Assembly: GCA_035714085.1 (NCBI GenBank)
Contig: DASTMP010000173.1
Location: 100,831 to 164,830 of the forward strand
DNA: 64,000 nucleotides
Origin: JAJVID01 sp035714085
GTDB lineage: Bacteria; Acidobacteriota; Blastocatellia; RBC074
Direction of reading: 5' to 3'
Shown: positions 25,597 through 34,202 of the stretch, in pieces
Layout: every line of letters begins with the position of its first letter
How positions within the stretch are numbered: the first letter of the stretch is position 1
Made by a program: the position numbers and the translations under genes
Notes under the pieces: model-generated
What the model was told of the DNA's origin: nothing
Database searches by the model: none
Seen by the model: only the letters and a program-made list of their open reading frames with translations

Positions 25597-27386
25597 TTCT
25601 GAATAAGAAAGTTATTGATTACCATCGCGTCTATCCCGGAGCAGTAGTAGCTTCGTACGGCCTCTCGCGGCGTACAAACAATCGGCTCCCCAAAAAGGTT
25701 GAAGGACGTATTAACAAGAACAGGAACGCCGGCCTTTTCTCCGAATTTATTGAGCAAACGCCAAAAGAGCGGGCTGGCTTTGCGACTGACCGTGTGAACA
25801 CGAGCCATTCCATCCGAAAACCAGGCGGCGGGAATCAGATGCCGCTTGTCATCTCTGACGCGTGACACGGTGAGTAGAAACCGGGAAAGAGGGCTGCATT
25901 TCTCAAAGAAATCTTCCGCCCGCTCCTCCGGCACTGAAGCGGCGAATGGTCGGGAAGCGTCTCGATGCTTGACGAACAGGTTGAGGTTTTCCTTCACATG
26001 AGCCAGCAGAGGGCTGGCGAGTATGCTCCTTGCCCCAAGGGAACGAGGACCGAATTCGGCGCGTCCTTGAAACCAGGCGACGATGTTTCCCTGATAAAGC
26101 AGCTTCGTCACTTCGTCGAGAAGCTTATCTTCAGAAACAATGTACCGGTAGGCAAGCTTGCAATTATCGAGGACAGGTTTGACATCACGGTCAGAGTACT
26201 CTGGCCCCAAGAATACATGTTCCAAAGCTTCGGTACGCCTCTGATCGAGCTGGTTATGCCATTGAAACAGGGCGCAGCCAATACTGCACCCCGCATTCCC
26301 GGCCGTTGGCTGGACGAAAATGCGCTTATATCCGCTTTCACGTTCCAGCCTCGATACCAACAGGCTGTTCGAAGCCACTCCGCCCGCAAGGCATAAGGCG
26401 TCCACACCATGATCACGCCGGACACTTTCAGCCAGAGTCAGAACGATATTTTCAAGATGCTTTTGAAGACTGTGAGCCAGATTACGGCGATAGCTGTTTG
26501 TCGGGAAAACAGTTTTCCGACGCCCGTTCAATTCCTCAATCAGGTCGGTCCATGAAGGCGATTTCATTCCTCCATTGAACCTCTGATCCTTGCGGCGCAG
26601 GCAATCGCCGAATCGGTGGTAGAACTTTTCTGAAAAAGGGTCAGGCCCCTGGAAGTGAGAAGTAAAGTAGGAAAGGTCCACCGATGGGATTCCGGCTTGA
26701 TCAATCCTCATCAATTCCTGGAAGGCAGGGAGGAATTCCGGCTCTCCACCTAGACTCAGCCATTGCGTGTTATGCTCACCGCCATCGGCTCTAAATCCGA
26801 GATATTCGCTTACCAGACTGTATACCCAGCCGAGGGAGTGTGGAAATTCGACTCGCTTGAGCAGGCGGATTTTCCTACCTTCACAGATCCCTGTCGCTGT
26901 CGCTATATAATCACCCTTTCCGCTGAGTATCAGAGTTGCGGCGCGATCAAAACCCGAGAGATAAAATGAACTCGCGGCATGAGCCAGCTGGTGATCTACC
27001 GCTACGATCTTCGAGTGTTGGCTTGCGAGTCGCCTGATCAAATGCAGCGTTTTCATGCGGCCGTGATATTCATTGACACTGGCCGCCTTGTGATCTTCGG
27101 CCTCAGGAGAATTTTCCGGGATGAACTGTTCATGGAATTTTGTCTGCCTATTCAAAAGACGGCGGGGTTTGACGTAATAGGTGACATAGTCTATCTCGTC
27201 AATTCCGACTCCGGCGGACTCCAGGCAGTATCCAATGGCTTCGTATGGCAACCCGCCACACTGGCTGATTCCGATGCGCTTGACGCGAACCAGTTTTTCT
27301 TCCTCGATGGCGGCGATAACCCGTCCATCCTTGAGCAGCGCCGAGGCCGCATCACGTCGATGTCCGGAAATACCAAGAATATACAT
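25593..27386 (-). CDS. Carbamoyltransferase-family protein (NodU type), divergent metal site
   Basis: 597 residues. The N-terminal Kae1-like domain starts ILGISGHRRDAASALLKDG; VDHQLAHAASSFYLSGF holds the His pair; the C-terminal YrdC-like domain has FQGRAEFGPRSLGARSILA and PVLVNTSFNLFGEPIVCTP. The family transfers carbamoyl from carbamoyl phosphate via carbamoyl-AMP to a hydroxyl. Two acidic positions expected near the metal are changed: LDGxGE reads LSGKGD, and AGDAG reads AGNAG. The neighbour at 27441 keeps both. It may have a different substrate, or be a partner subunit of the other copy. Its stop overlaps the next gene. Confidence 0.8.
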   Translation of the reverse strand: MYILGISGHRRDAASALLKDGRVIAAIEEEKLVRVKRIGISQCGGLPYEAIGYCLESAGVGIDEIDYVTYYVKPRRLLNRQTKFHEQFIPENSPEAEDHKAASVNEYHGRMKTLHLIRRLASQHSKIVAVDHQLAHAASSFYLSGFDRAATLILSGKGDYIATATGICEGRKIRLLKRVEFPHSLGWVYSLVSEYLGFRADGGEHNTQWLSLGGEPEFLPAFQELMRIDQAGIPSVDLSYFTSHFQGPDPFSEKFYHRFGDCLRRKDQRFNGGMKSPSWTDLIEELNGRRKTVFPTNSYRRNLAHSLQKHLENIVLTLAESVRRDHGVDALCLAGGVASNSLLVSRLERESGYKRIFVQPTAGNAGCSIGCALFQWHNQLDQRRTEALEHVFLGPEYSDRDVKPVLDNCKLAYRYIVSEDKLLDEVTKLLYQGNIVAWFQGRAEFGPRSLGARSILASPLLAHVKENLNLFVKHRDASRPFAASVPEERAEDFFEKCSPLSRFLLTVSRVRDDKRHLIPAAWFSDGMARVHTVSRKASPLFWRLLNKFGEKAGVPVLVNTSFNLFGEPIVCTPREAVRSYYCSGIDAMVINNFLIQK

Positions 27387-27440
27387 TTGATCCGTCCTCT
27401 TCAGTACAAAGAATAGCGAGCCGGAGGAAATCGGATGAGG

Positions 27441-29366
27441 TTAGTCAAGAGAGAATTCCTGCCGCCAGTCCTTACTCTCCCGGAATTCAGGCTGCTCCTT
27501 CTTTTTCAGTACGCAGGTCTCCAGCGCCAGAGCGTCCATCTCCGTCCTCATAAAGCAGCGGTAACTGTCCTCGGGCGAGCAAACTATTGGCTCCCCGCGG
27601 ACATTGAAACTGGTGTTGACGATTACCGGGCAACCGGTCTTCTTACGGAACGCCTCCATGATCTCCCAGTAGAGAGGGTTCACTTCACGTCGCACGGTTT
27701 GAATTCGAGCCGAATAATCAACGTGTGTAACAGCGGGGATCTCTGAGCGGACTACATTGAGCTTCTCTATACCCCACAATTTCTCTTCTTGCGCGTTCAT
27801 CTTTCTAAGTCGTTTCTCCGCTACGTCGGCTACTAGAAGCATGTAGGGACTGTCAATCTCCATTTCGAACCAATCCGCGACATATTCCCGAAGCACACTT
27901 GGCGCGAATGGTCGAAAGCTTTCCCGGTATTTGATCTTCAGGTTCATCACTGATTGCATCTTGGGTGATCGCGCATCGCCGATGATGCTCCTGCCACCCA
28001 GAGCCCTGGGTCCGAACTCCATTCTTCCCTGGTGCAGACCAACGACCTTCTCCTCGACTAACAGATCAGCCACGGCGTCGGGCAAGTCCCGACGGCTGTA
28101 TTTGGTGTAAGGGAAGTTATTCGCTTTGAGGTACTGCTCTATCTCCGCTTCTGAGTTACTCGGCCCGAGATATGCTCCCTTCATACCGTCGGCGTAAGGT
28201 GGCGCAACTCCGTTGGAAGATTTCCGCGAAGAGATCCAGGTTCCTTCGCTTTCCGGGCTTTTGCGCGGTCTGCCGAGGTAACGATGCCAGATCGCGAGCG
28301 CAATCCCGATTGCGCCTCCCGCGTCACCGGCCGCGGGCTGGATCCAGATGTCGTCAAACAACCTTTCCCGTAAGAGCAGGCCGTTAGCCACACAGTTGAG
28401 CGCCACCCCTCCCGCCAGACAGAGCTTTTTCATCCCGGTTTCGCGCCGAACATAACGCGCCATCTTCAGCACTACTTCTTCCGTAATCTCCTGGACGCTC
28501 CTGGCGAGGTCCATCTCCCTTTGTGTGAGCCTCGATTCGGGCTCTCGGGGCGGGCCGCCGAAAAGCTCATCGAAAGCCCGGTTCGTCATTCGCAGCCCCT
28601 GGCTGTAACTAAAATACTCCTGGTTCATTCGAAGGCTTCCGTCTTCGCAGACTTCGACCAACCTCTCCTTGATCAGCGGAACGTACTTTGGCTCTCCGTA
28701 GGGGGCCAGCCCCATGATCTTGTACTCGCCGCTGTTTACCTTGAATCCGGTGTAATATGTAAACGCGCTGTAGAGGAGGCCGAGGCTGTCCGGGAATCGG
28801 AGCTCCTTAAACAAGTTGATCTCGGCGCCTCGTCCGACCCCCATCGAGCTGGTCGCCCATTCGCCGACTCCATCCATGGTGAGAATCGCCGCATCTTCGA
28901 ACGGTGAAGGATAGAATGCGCTGGCAGCATGGCTCTCGTGATGATCACCGAAGAGCAACTTCCAACGAAACTCTTTCGCCAGCCTCTTGGCGGCTCGTTC
29001 GTCTTCCGCCCCGGCCACCTTCCCAAACTCGATTCCGATCATATCCGGCATCCACAATTTTTCCTTCATCCAGAGCGGCATTGCCTTGAGGAAGGAGAGA
29101 AAGCCTGCCGGCGTGTAATCCAGATAAGTTTCAAGCAGCCTGTCGAATTTGAGTAGTGGCTTATCATAGAACCCTACGTAATCGAGTTGCCCCAGGTTAA
29201 TCCCAGCCTCTTTTAAACAGTACCGAACGGCGTTGACCGGGAAGCGATGGTCATGCTTTACGCGCGTAAAACGCTCTTCCTGCGCCGCAGCGATTATCTC
29301 ACCGTCAATAACCAGGCATGCCGCAGAGTCATGGTAATAGGCGGAGATTCCGAGAATACTTGCCAT
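27441..29366 (-). CDS. Carbamoyltransferase (NodU/CmcH/SxtI family)
   Basis: 641 residues. The N-terminal domain reads ILGISAYYHDSAACLVIDG; FGDHHESHAASAFYPSPF carries the conserved His residues and LTMDGVGEWATSS the Asp-Gly-Glu; LCLAGGVALNCVANG and QPAAGDAGGAIG complete the metal and nucleotide sites. The C-terminal YrdC-like domain has QGRMEFGPRALGGRSIIGD and PVIVNTSFNVRGEPIVC. All expected catalytic residues are visible. It should O-carbamoylate a sugar hydroxyl. It is followed upstream on the same strand by the SxtK-like and SxtJ-like small genes, the same trio as in saxitoxin loci (sxtI-J-K). Confidence 0.9.
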   Translation of the reverse strand: MASILGISAYYHDSAACLVIDGEIIAAAQEERFTRVKHDHRFPVNAVRYCLKEAGINLGQLDYVGFYDKPLLKFDRLLETYLDYTPAGFLSFLKAMPLWMKEKLWMPDMIGIEFGKVAGAEDERAAKRLAKEFRWKLLFGDHHESHAASAFYPSPFEDAAILTMDGVGEWATSSMGVGRGAEINLFKELRFPDSLGLLYSAFTYYTGFKVNSGEYKIMGLAPYGEPKYVPLIKERLVEVCEDGSLRMNQEYFSYSQGLRMTNRAFDELFGGPPREPESRLTQREMDLARSVQEITEEVVLKMARYVRRETGMKKLCLAGGVALNCVANGLLLRERLFDDIWIQPAAGDAGGAIGIALAIWHRYLGRPRKSPESEGTWISSRKSSNGVAPPYADGMKGAYLGPSNSEAEIEQYLKANNFPYTKYSRRDLPDAVADLLVEEKVVGLHQGRMEFGPRALGGRSIIGDARSPKMQSVMNLKIKYRESFRPFAPSVLREYVADWFEMEIDSPYMLLVADVAEKRLRKMNAQEEKLWGIEKLNVVRSEIPAVTHVDYSARIQTVRREVNPLYWEIMEAFRKKTGCPVIVNTSFNVRGEPIVCSPEDSYRCFMRTEMDALALETCVLKKKEQPEFRESKDWRQEFSLD

Positions 29367-29407
29367 AAAACGTAACTCCCCACGTTGACTAAGTTGTATG
29401 TTACGAC

Positions 29408-29566
29408 TTAGAAAAGAGTGTAAATGAATGGCGCCAGCGCGGAACTACCCGCGACCACCAGAAGGACACCGATCGTCACCAGGACGATGACGATAGGCGC
29501 GAGCCAAAATTTTTTATTTTGCTTCATATATTGCCAGATTTCGTTGACGACTCTCGTTCTCGACAT
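29408..29566 (-). CDS. Small single-helix membrane protein, DUF5989/SxtK-like
   Basis: 52 residues: a short amphipathic N-terminus (MSRTRVVNEIWQYMKQNKKFW) and one membrane helix (LAPIVIVLVTIGVLLVVAG), ending APFIYTLF. A strong ribosome site (GAGGAGGT, 7 bases before ATG 29564-29566) supports translation. Small proteins of this type (DUF5989) accompany NodU-type carbamoyltransferases, and an equivalent small gene, sxtK, lies by sxtI in saxitoxin clusters. The function is not known; a membrane tether for the carbamoyltransferase is plausible. It lies 13 bases after the SxtJ-like gene. Confidence 0.8.
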   Translation of the reverse strand: MSRTRVVNEIWQYMKQNKKFWLAPIVIVLVTIGVLLVVAGSSALAPFIYTLF

Positions 29567-29579
29567 TTGCGTTACCTCC

Positions 29580-29996
29580 TCAATACATTTTCTCGAAGTG
29601 ATGAGGGTCCTTTTGCCGCGCGTTATAAGAGCCCCAATAAGAGGCGGCTGAAGGGGCGCGGCGCCGCAATGGATCCCAGCCGAATAATCTCTTGACCACG
29701 CCGACTGGCATGACTACTAGAAAAAAGATAATCCCAAGGATGATCGGTGTTGTGATTAAAGACAGCCACTTGGCCAGCGCCATCCACCATCGGTTGGGTA
29801 AGACGAGCGCTTTCGGGAATAAGAGCCCGAGAATGGCGAGCGCCGAACCGGCTCCCAGGAGAGCGGTCGCGACCCCCTCCGAGTGACCTCGGTAAAGGCG
29901 CCAGCTCCCGATCAAGATCGCCATAAGCCCAACAAGTAACCCGAACTCGCGCTCCGCTCGAAAAGAAGTTGTTGAAGTTTTTTGTTTTAACCGCAT
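29580..29996 (-). CDS. SxtJ-family membrane protein
   Basis: 138 residues with three to four membrane helices: REFGLLVGLMAILIGSWRLY, ATALLGAGSALAILGLLFP and TTPIILGIIFFLVVMPVGVVKRLFGWDPL, with a soluble tail (SYWGSYNARQKDPHHFEKMY). The region VVMPVGVVKRLFGWDPL and the tail are the most characteristic parts of SxtJ-like proteins known next to carbamoyltransferases. I chose ATG 29994-29996 because CGGAGGA lies 9 bases upstream; an upstream in-frame start at 30020 would precede that site. Role unproven; probably works with the small protein at 29408 and the carbamoyltransferase. Confidence 0.8.
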   Translation of the reverse strand: MRLKQKTSTTSFRAEREFGLLVGLMAILIGSWRLYRGHSEGVATALLGAGSALAILGLLFPKALVLPNRWWMALAKWLSLITTPIILGIIFFLVVMPVGVVKRLFGWDPLRRRAPSAASYWGSYNARQKDPHHFEKMY

Positions 29997-30060
29997 GGTT
30001 GATTTTCCTCCGGCGCGCAAGAGAAGACGCCAATAGACATATTTGCGAATCTAAGCATCG

Positions 30061-30330
30061 TTAACAGGAAACTGTCATTTCCTGCGGCCTTCTTCGTTGA
30101 TTAACAAACTCCGCGATTCTTCTGGCGGAGCGAAAATTGTCGATCTCGATCTCATCGAATGAGATGTGAACGCCAAACTGCTCTTCCAGACTGGACATCA
30201 ATTCCACCAGCGTCAGCGAGTCGAGCAGACCCGATTCCATTAAATCAGTGTCCGCGGACGGAGCTTCTACGTTCACCCTCTCTGAAAGCAGATGGATAAT
30301 TCGGTCATTTGAAACAGCGGTTAAAACCAT
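30061..30330 (-). CDS. Acyl/peptidyl carrier protein
   Basis: 89 residues, the size of a discrete carrier protein. TDLMESGLLDSLTLVELMSSLEEQFGV contains the DSL phosphopantetheine attachment Ser (about residue 38) followed by the recognition helix; ISFDEIEIDNFRSARRIAEFV closes the four-helix bundle. It would carry the acyl group made by the stand-alone adenylation enzyme at 31374 (two genes upstream). The pair resembles DltA/DltC logic. No 4'-phosphopantetheinyl transferase is in the window. Confidence 0.88.
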   Translation of the reverse strand: MVLTAVSNDRIIHLLSERVNVEAPSADTDLMESGLLDSLTLVELMSSLEEQFGVHISFDEIEIDNFRSARRIAEFVNQRRRPQEMTVSC

Positions 30331-30437
30331 TACCTAAACTCCTCCTATGTTTCTCAAAGATTGCGGAACGCCGCCGCTAGCGCGGCGATCATGCCTGCAG
30401 GCGAACAAACTCAAAGCCAGGTTGTGGGCGAACAAAT

Positions 30438-31367
30438 TCAACTGTTCCACTCCAGTCTCTCTCCCGGCTTCAACACCTCAGCGGCATCGGCCGATCGCCC
30501 ATTGACCATCAACCGGCTGACTTCGACCCATTCATCGGCGCTGGCCACCCAGACCTGCCCGGCGTCGGATCGGCCAATCCTCCCCGGCGTCGCGTCGCTG
30601 GGCCATCCGGTGAGTGTGGTCTTTACGAAGGCGACTTCCTGATCTCCCATTCTCGAACGCGGGTTTCGCCACGGAGACGGAAAAGGGGAGTAATCAGCCG
30701 CTCGCACGAAGTTGAAAATCTCGCGGGCCGGACGAGACCACGCTAACCAACCGTCTTCTGGCGTTCCTCTGCCGAAGTACTCCCGCCTGTTTAGGTCCTG
30801 CTCGATGGCTGGGATCACCTGTGGTTTCTCCGCAGCCGTCTCCAGCAATTTTCTGATCAACTCCATCCCAAACTTGATGCACTTCGCGCTGACCGAAAAA
30901 CCGGTGTCCGTTTCTTCAATGTCAAATAGCGTCTGGTAGGCGATCGTCCCGGTATCAATTCCCGCCAACATCCGATGTAGCGTCACGCCGTGACTGCGCT
31001 CCCCCCGATAAATCGCCCAGCTCGGCGCATTCAATCCCGCGTAGCGCGGCAATGGGCCAGGATGTAGATTGAAGCTCCCCCAACGCGGCGCCGCGACAAT
31101 TTCCGGCTTGATAACGAACAGTGAATGGACGTTGAGCAATAGGTCCACCTCTTCGGTGGTGATCACTTCGGCGAACGACGGGTCTTTCACCGATTCTGCC
31201 GGCCACCTCTGGCAGCCCAATTTTTCCGCGTACTGCCACACCGTCATACCGCCGACCGCCTTGCGCGTGGGCGAAGCCATCACGCCGACCAGACGATGAC
31301 GACTGTCAGCCAAGAGCCTCAATGTTTGGGCGCCGGCGGATTCTTCGCCGACCAGCAATACGTTCAT
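30438..31367 (-). CDS. Formyltransferase (Fmt-like, 10-formyl-THF dependent)
   Basis: 309 residues. N-terminal domain: LLNVHSLFVIKPEIV, then SFNLHPGPLPRYAGLNAPSWAI with the catalytic Asn-His, HGVTLHRMLAGIDTGTIAYQ with the catalytic Asp. The C-terminal part (DGWLAWSRPAREIFNFVRA) resembles the Fmt C-terminal domain. In this setting it is unlikely to be the housekeeping initiator-tRNA enzyme. It more probably N-formylates an amino sugar or the amino acid loaded on the carrier protein, as stand-alone formyltransferases in sugar and peptide pathways do. Its start is 6 bases from the adenylation gene stop. Confidence 0.82.
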   Translation of the reverse strand: MNVLLVGEESAGAQTLRLLADSRHRLVGVMASPTRKAVGGMTVWQYAEKLGCQRWPAESVKDPSFAEVITTEEVDLLLNVHSLFVIKPEIVAAPRWGSFNLHPGPLPRYAGLNAPSWAIYRGERSHGVTLHRMLAGIDTGTIAYQTLFDIEETDTGFSVSAKCIKFGMELIRKLLETAAEKPQVIPAIEQDLNRREYFGRGTPEDGWLAWSRPAREIFNFVRAADYSPFPSPWRNPRSRMGDQEVAFVKTTLTGWPSDATPGRIGRSDAGQVWVASADEWVEVSRLMVNGRSADAAEVLKPGERLEWNS

Positions 31368-31373
31368 GGCAAT

Positions 31374-32972
31374 CTACGCCCCGTCCTGCTGAAAACGCTC
31401 TTTGAGCGCCCTGCGATCAATCTTGCCGTTCGCGTTCTTCGGCAGGATGTCGAACCGCATCCAGCGGGCGGGCATCATGTAATTCGGCAAGACCTTGCTC
31501 ATCTCGGTGCGCAGCCGGGCCGGCGGGGCGTCGACGTCTTTCAGCGGGACGAAGGCGCAGCAAATCGCGACGCCTTCAAAGCCTCCGGTGTTGATCGCGA
31601 CAATCGCGCACTCTTCGTTCAGTTGCAGGGCGTTTAGCGCAGTCTCGATTTCTCCCAGTTCAATGCGGTAACCGCGACTTTTGATTTGCGAATCGGCCCG
31701 CCCGAGGTAGTAAAACAAGCCGTCCTCGCCCACCTTCGCCAAATCGCCGGTCTTATAGATTCGATCATTCGGGTCGGAGGCGCCCGGTCGCTTGATGAAG
31801 ACGGCGTCGGTCTTCTCCGGGTCCTGCCAATAGCCAGGACTCAAGCCCACGCCGCCGATGTAAAGATCGCCGATCTCGCCCGCCTGAACAGGCTTCAATT
31901 CTTCATCGAGCGCCACGAGTTCTTCTCCCTCACAGGGAGCCCCGATCGGAATCTCAGCCCGCTCGTCGTCAGGGCATTGCGGCAGGGTGTAGTAACTGCT
32001 GGCGATGGTGGCCTCCGTCGGGCCGTAGAGGTTGGTGAATTTCACGCGCGGCAGCCGCCGCATCCAGTAGATCAACGGCGGTGTGGGAAAGACTTCTCCG
32101 CACCACAACAACCGTTCGAGCGCCGGGAAGTCATCCTGTTTTACGACATCGGCCTTCGCCATGAAGTTCAAGACCGAAGGCACCGAGAACCATTGCGTCA
32201 ACTCCGAATCGCGAATGAACTCGGCCAGCTTTTGTGGCAGCAGATTCAATTCAGTAGGAACGATGTGCAATTGCGCGCCTGCCCCCAGCGTCCCGTAGAT
32301 ATCGAAAGTCGAAAGGTCGAAATGGAGCGGCGGGTGGCTCGAAATCTTGTCTGACGGCTTCGCGCCGAAATACTTCAGCGCCCAGGTGACGAAATTAATG
32401 ACGTTGGAATGCGTGATGACCACACCCTTGGGCACGCCCGTCGAGCCGGAAGTGAAGAGGATGTGCGCGGCTGCGGCGACCGTGCTCTGATAATCGAGTG
32501 GTCTGCTCGAATAACTCCCGAGATCTTCGCGCGTAAATCGGGCTCTGAAGTTGTTACCTTCGATCCTGCCCTCTCCCATCCAGCCGATAGCCGTTCCATC
32601 CCGTCGCGTCTTATCAGCCATCAACTCATCGAGCAAGGGCATCACGGCCCCGCCGGCGACGACGAAACGAGGGGCGCAGGCGTCAACGATCTTCTCCAGT
32701 CTGGGGGCCGGGCTGGAAGTGTCGAGCGGCACATATACGCAATCCGCCTTCAGAATACCGAGAATGGTGATTATCGCCGCGGGAGTTTTGGGGATCAGAA
32801 AGCCGACACGATCGCCTCGTTTGCATCCAGCTTCTTTGAGTAGATGAGCCAGACGGTTCGAGGTCTCTTCCAACTCGCCGTAGCTCAGCCGCTCCCGCTG
32901 GTAAACAATCGCGGTCTGTTCAGGGCGTCGCTCCGCCTGTTCGGTTACCAACTGTTGTAATAACGAGGCCAT
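31374..32972 (-). CDS. Stand-alone amino acid adenylation enzyme (NRPS A domain, DltA-like)
   Basis: 532 residues, a single A domain without condensation or carrier domain. Core motifs: LFTSGSTGVPKGV (A3, about 170-182), LHFDLSTFDIYG (A4), NLYGPTEAT (A5), YKTGDLA (A7), GRADSQIKSRGYRIELGEIE-like A8, and PKNANGKIDRR (A10 with the catalytic Lys). It activates a carboxylic acid, most likely an amino acid, with ATP and should load the carrier at 30061. The A4-A5 region (LLWCGEVFPTPPL) is closer to D-alanine ligase DltA than to modular NRPS. The pocket begins D-L-F; the amino acid is not predicted. The ATG overlaps the monooxygenase stop (TAATG). Confidence 0.9.
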   Translation of the reverse strand: MASLLQQLVTEQAERRPEQTAIVYQRERLSYGELEETSNRLAHLLKEAGCKRGDRVGFLIPKTPAAIITILGILKADCVYVPLDTSSPAPRLEKIVDACAPRFVVAGGAVMPLLDELMADKTRRDGTAIGWMGEGRIEGNNFRARFTREDLGSYSSRPLDYQSTVAAAAHILFTSGSTGVPKGVVITHSNVINFVTWALKYFGAKPSDKISSHPPLHFDLSTFDIYGTLGAGAQLHIVPTELNLLPQKLAEFIRDSELTQWFSVPSVLNFMAKADVVKQDDFPALERLLWCGEVFPTPPLIYWMRRLPRVKFTNLYGPTEATIASSYYTLPQCPDDERAEIPIGAPCEGEELVALDEELKPVQAGEIGDLYIGGVGLSPGYWQDPEKTDAVFIKRPGASDPNDRIYKTGDLAKVGEDGLFYYLGRADSQIKSRGYRIELGEIETALNALQLNEECAIVAINTGGFEGVAICCAFVPLKDVDAPPARLRTEMSKVLPNYMMPARWMRFDILPKNANGKIDRRALKERFQQDGA

Positions 32973-34030
32973 TACATTACCCCCTTAACCGCCACTTGTT
33001 CGACCGCCCGCTTGAAGATGGCGCCTGTGTGATATAACTCCTCCTCATTCGGCGGAATGTCCAAAATGAATGTGGTGAATCCGAGAGCGATGTACCGGGC
33101 TAATTCAGTGGCTACCTTGGAGTAGTTTCCGACCAGGTACGGGCAGAAGGTTTTGTAATGCTGGAAAGGGATCAGCCAGTATGGATTGTTTTCCGAAGTG
33201 GCGCCGAGCTCGGAGAGTTGCTTGTGCCAGACGGAATCGGAGGTTTTCATCGCCAGTTGGTGAGCCAACTCTCCTTTGCGGTCGACGGGAAAGCGCTCGT
33301 AAGCAACGTTCCAGGCTTCATTCTCATCCTCGCGTGCAATAATCCCGACTCGCACGCCGGAATCAATCGTCTCATCTGGCGCTTCGTTCTCATACTCTCC
33401 AGGCGGTTTGGGATACTTGACCGCAACCGCTCCCATCGCCTTGGCGGCCGCCAATCCGGCTTCTGATGAACCCGAAACGAAGATGCCCGGGAAAAGCTCC
33501 GGCGGCAGAGGCGGCGTCATCCTCAATTTGTCCACTTTGTAAAATTCGCCCTCGAAGCTAATTCCGGTCTCGGCGCCCAGAAGTTGTTTGATGATGTGGA
33601 CGTACTCGATCATTCGTTCGTACCTGCGGTCATGCGGTGTGGGATCGTTGAGCTGATTTAGATCGTTCTTGAACCCGCCCGCTACCATATTTAGATAAAT
33701 TCGGCGGTCGTAGAGAAATCCGTAAGAAGACACCATCTTGGCCACCGTGTAGGGGTGCATATAAACAGGCTGAACGGCGACCAGCGGACACAGTCTGGTC
33801 GTGTTCTCGATGATTAACTGGGAAACCAGCCAAGCGTCAACTAACGAGTTATCCGTGTATACCAAGATGCCCCTGCACCCATATTGCTCGCTCCAGCGAG
33901 CCACGTCGGCGACGTTCTTGATATAATCTTCCTTCGAGACCTGGCTCGATTGCGGACAGGTGGCGAAGATTTCAACCGCGATATCAGAAGTTTGATTCCG
34001 CAGTCCTTCAGCGCTCAGGCGTGAATTCAT
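32972..34030 (-). CDS. Luciferase-like FMN-dependent monooxygenase (LLM class, SsuD-like)
   Basis: 352 residues, TIM-barrel flavin monooxygenase. Conserved parts: VARWSEQYGCRGILVYTDN, LCPLVAVQPVYMHPYTVAKMVSSYGFLYDRRIYLNMVAGG (the flavin-binding region of the SsuD type), ERMIEYVHIIKQLLG, and FVSGSSEAGLAAAKAMGA. It would use reduced FMN and O2 for hydroxylation or oxidative cleavage. It heads a tight group (overlap with the adenylation gene), so its substrate is probably the activated amino acid or the sugar being decorated. GAGAGG lies about 8 bases before the ATG. The reductase partner is not in the window. Confidence 0.85.
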   Translation of the reverse strand: MNSRLSAEGLRNQTSDIAVEIFATCPQSSQVSKEDYIKNVADVARWSEQYGCRGILVYTDNSLVDAWLVSQLIIENTTRLCPLVAVQPVYMHPYTVAKMVSSYGFLYDRRIYLNMVAGGFKNDLNQLNDPTPHDRRYERMIEYVHIIKQLLGAETGISFEGEFYKVDKLRMTPPLPPELFPGIFVSGSSEAGLAAAKAMGAVAVKYPKPPGEYENEAPDETIDSGVRVGIIAREDENEAWNVAYERFPVDRKGELAHQLAMKTSDSVWHKQLSELGATSENNPYWLIPFQHYKTFCPYLVGNYSKVATELARYIALGFTTFILDIPPNEEELYHTGAIFKRAVEQVAVKGVM

Positions 34031-34166
34031 ATCTAGTACCTCTCAAAGTTACGACCAAGGTAGTTTTTTAAATGCAATTTGGATGCCCCAGTTATCAGCT
34101 ATGTATCAAACCGCGCGCCGTCGTGAACTCTGATGCTATGGCTGTAGAGCTATTCTTGTAACGACT

Positions 34167-34187
34167 AGTTATTGCGTGGCAATAACT
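34167..34187. repeat. Short perfect hairpin between transcription blocks
   Basis: AGTTATTG-CGTGG-CAATAACT, an 8-bp perfect stem with a 5-base loop, lies between the decayed TIGR03437 fragment and the monooxygenase gene. It has no T-run. It may be an operator or weak pause site. Confidence 0.35.
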
Positions 34188-34202
34188 CCGCTTGAGTCGA
34201 CC

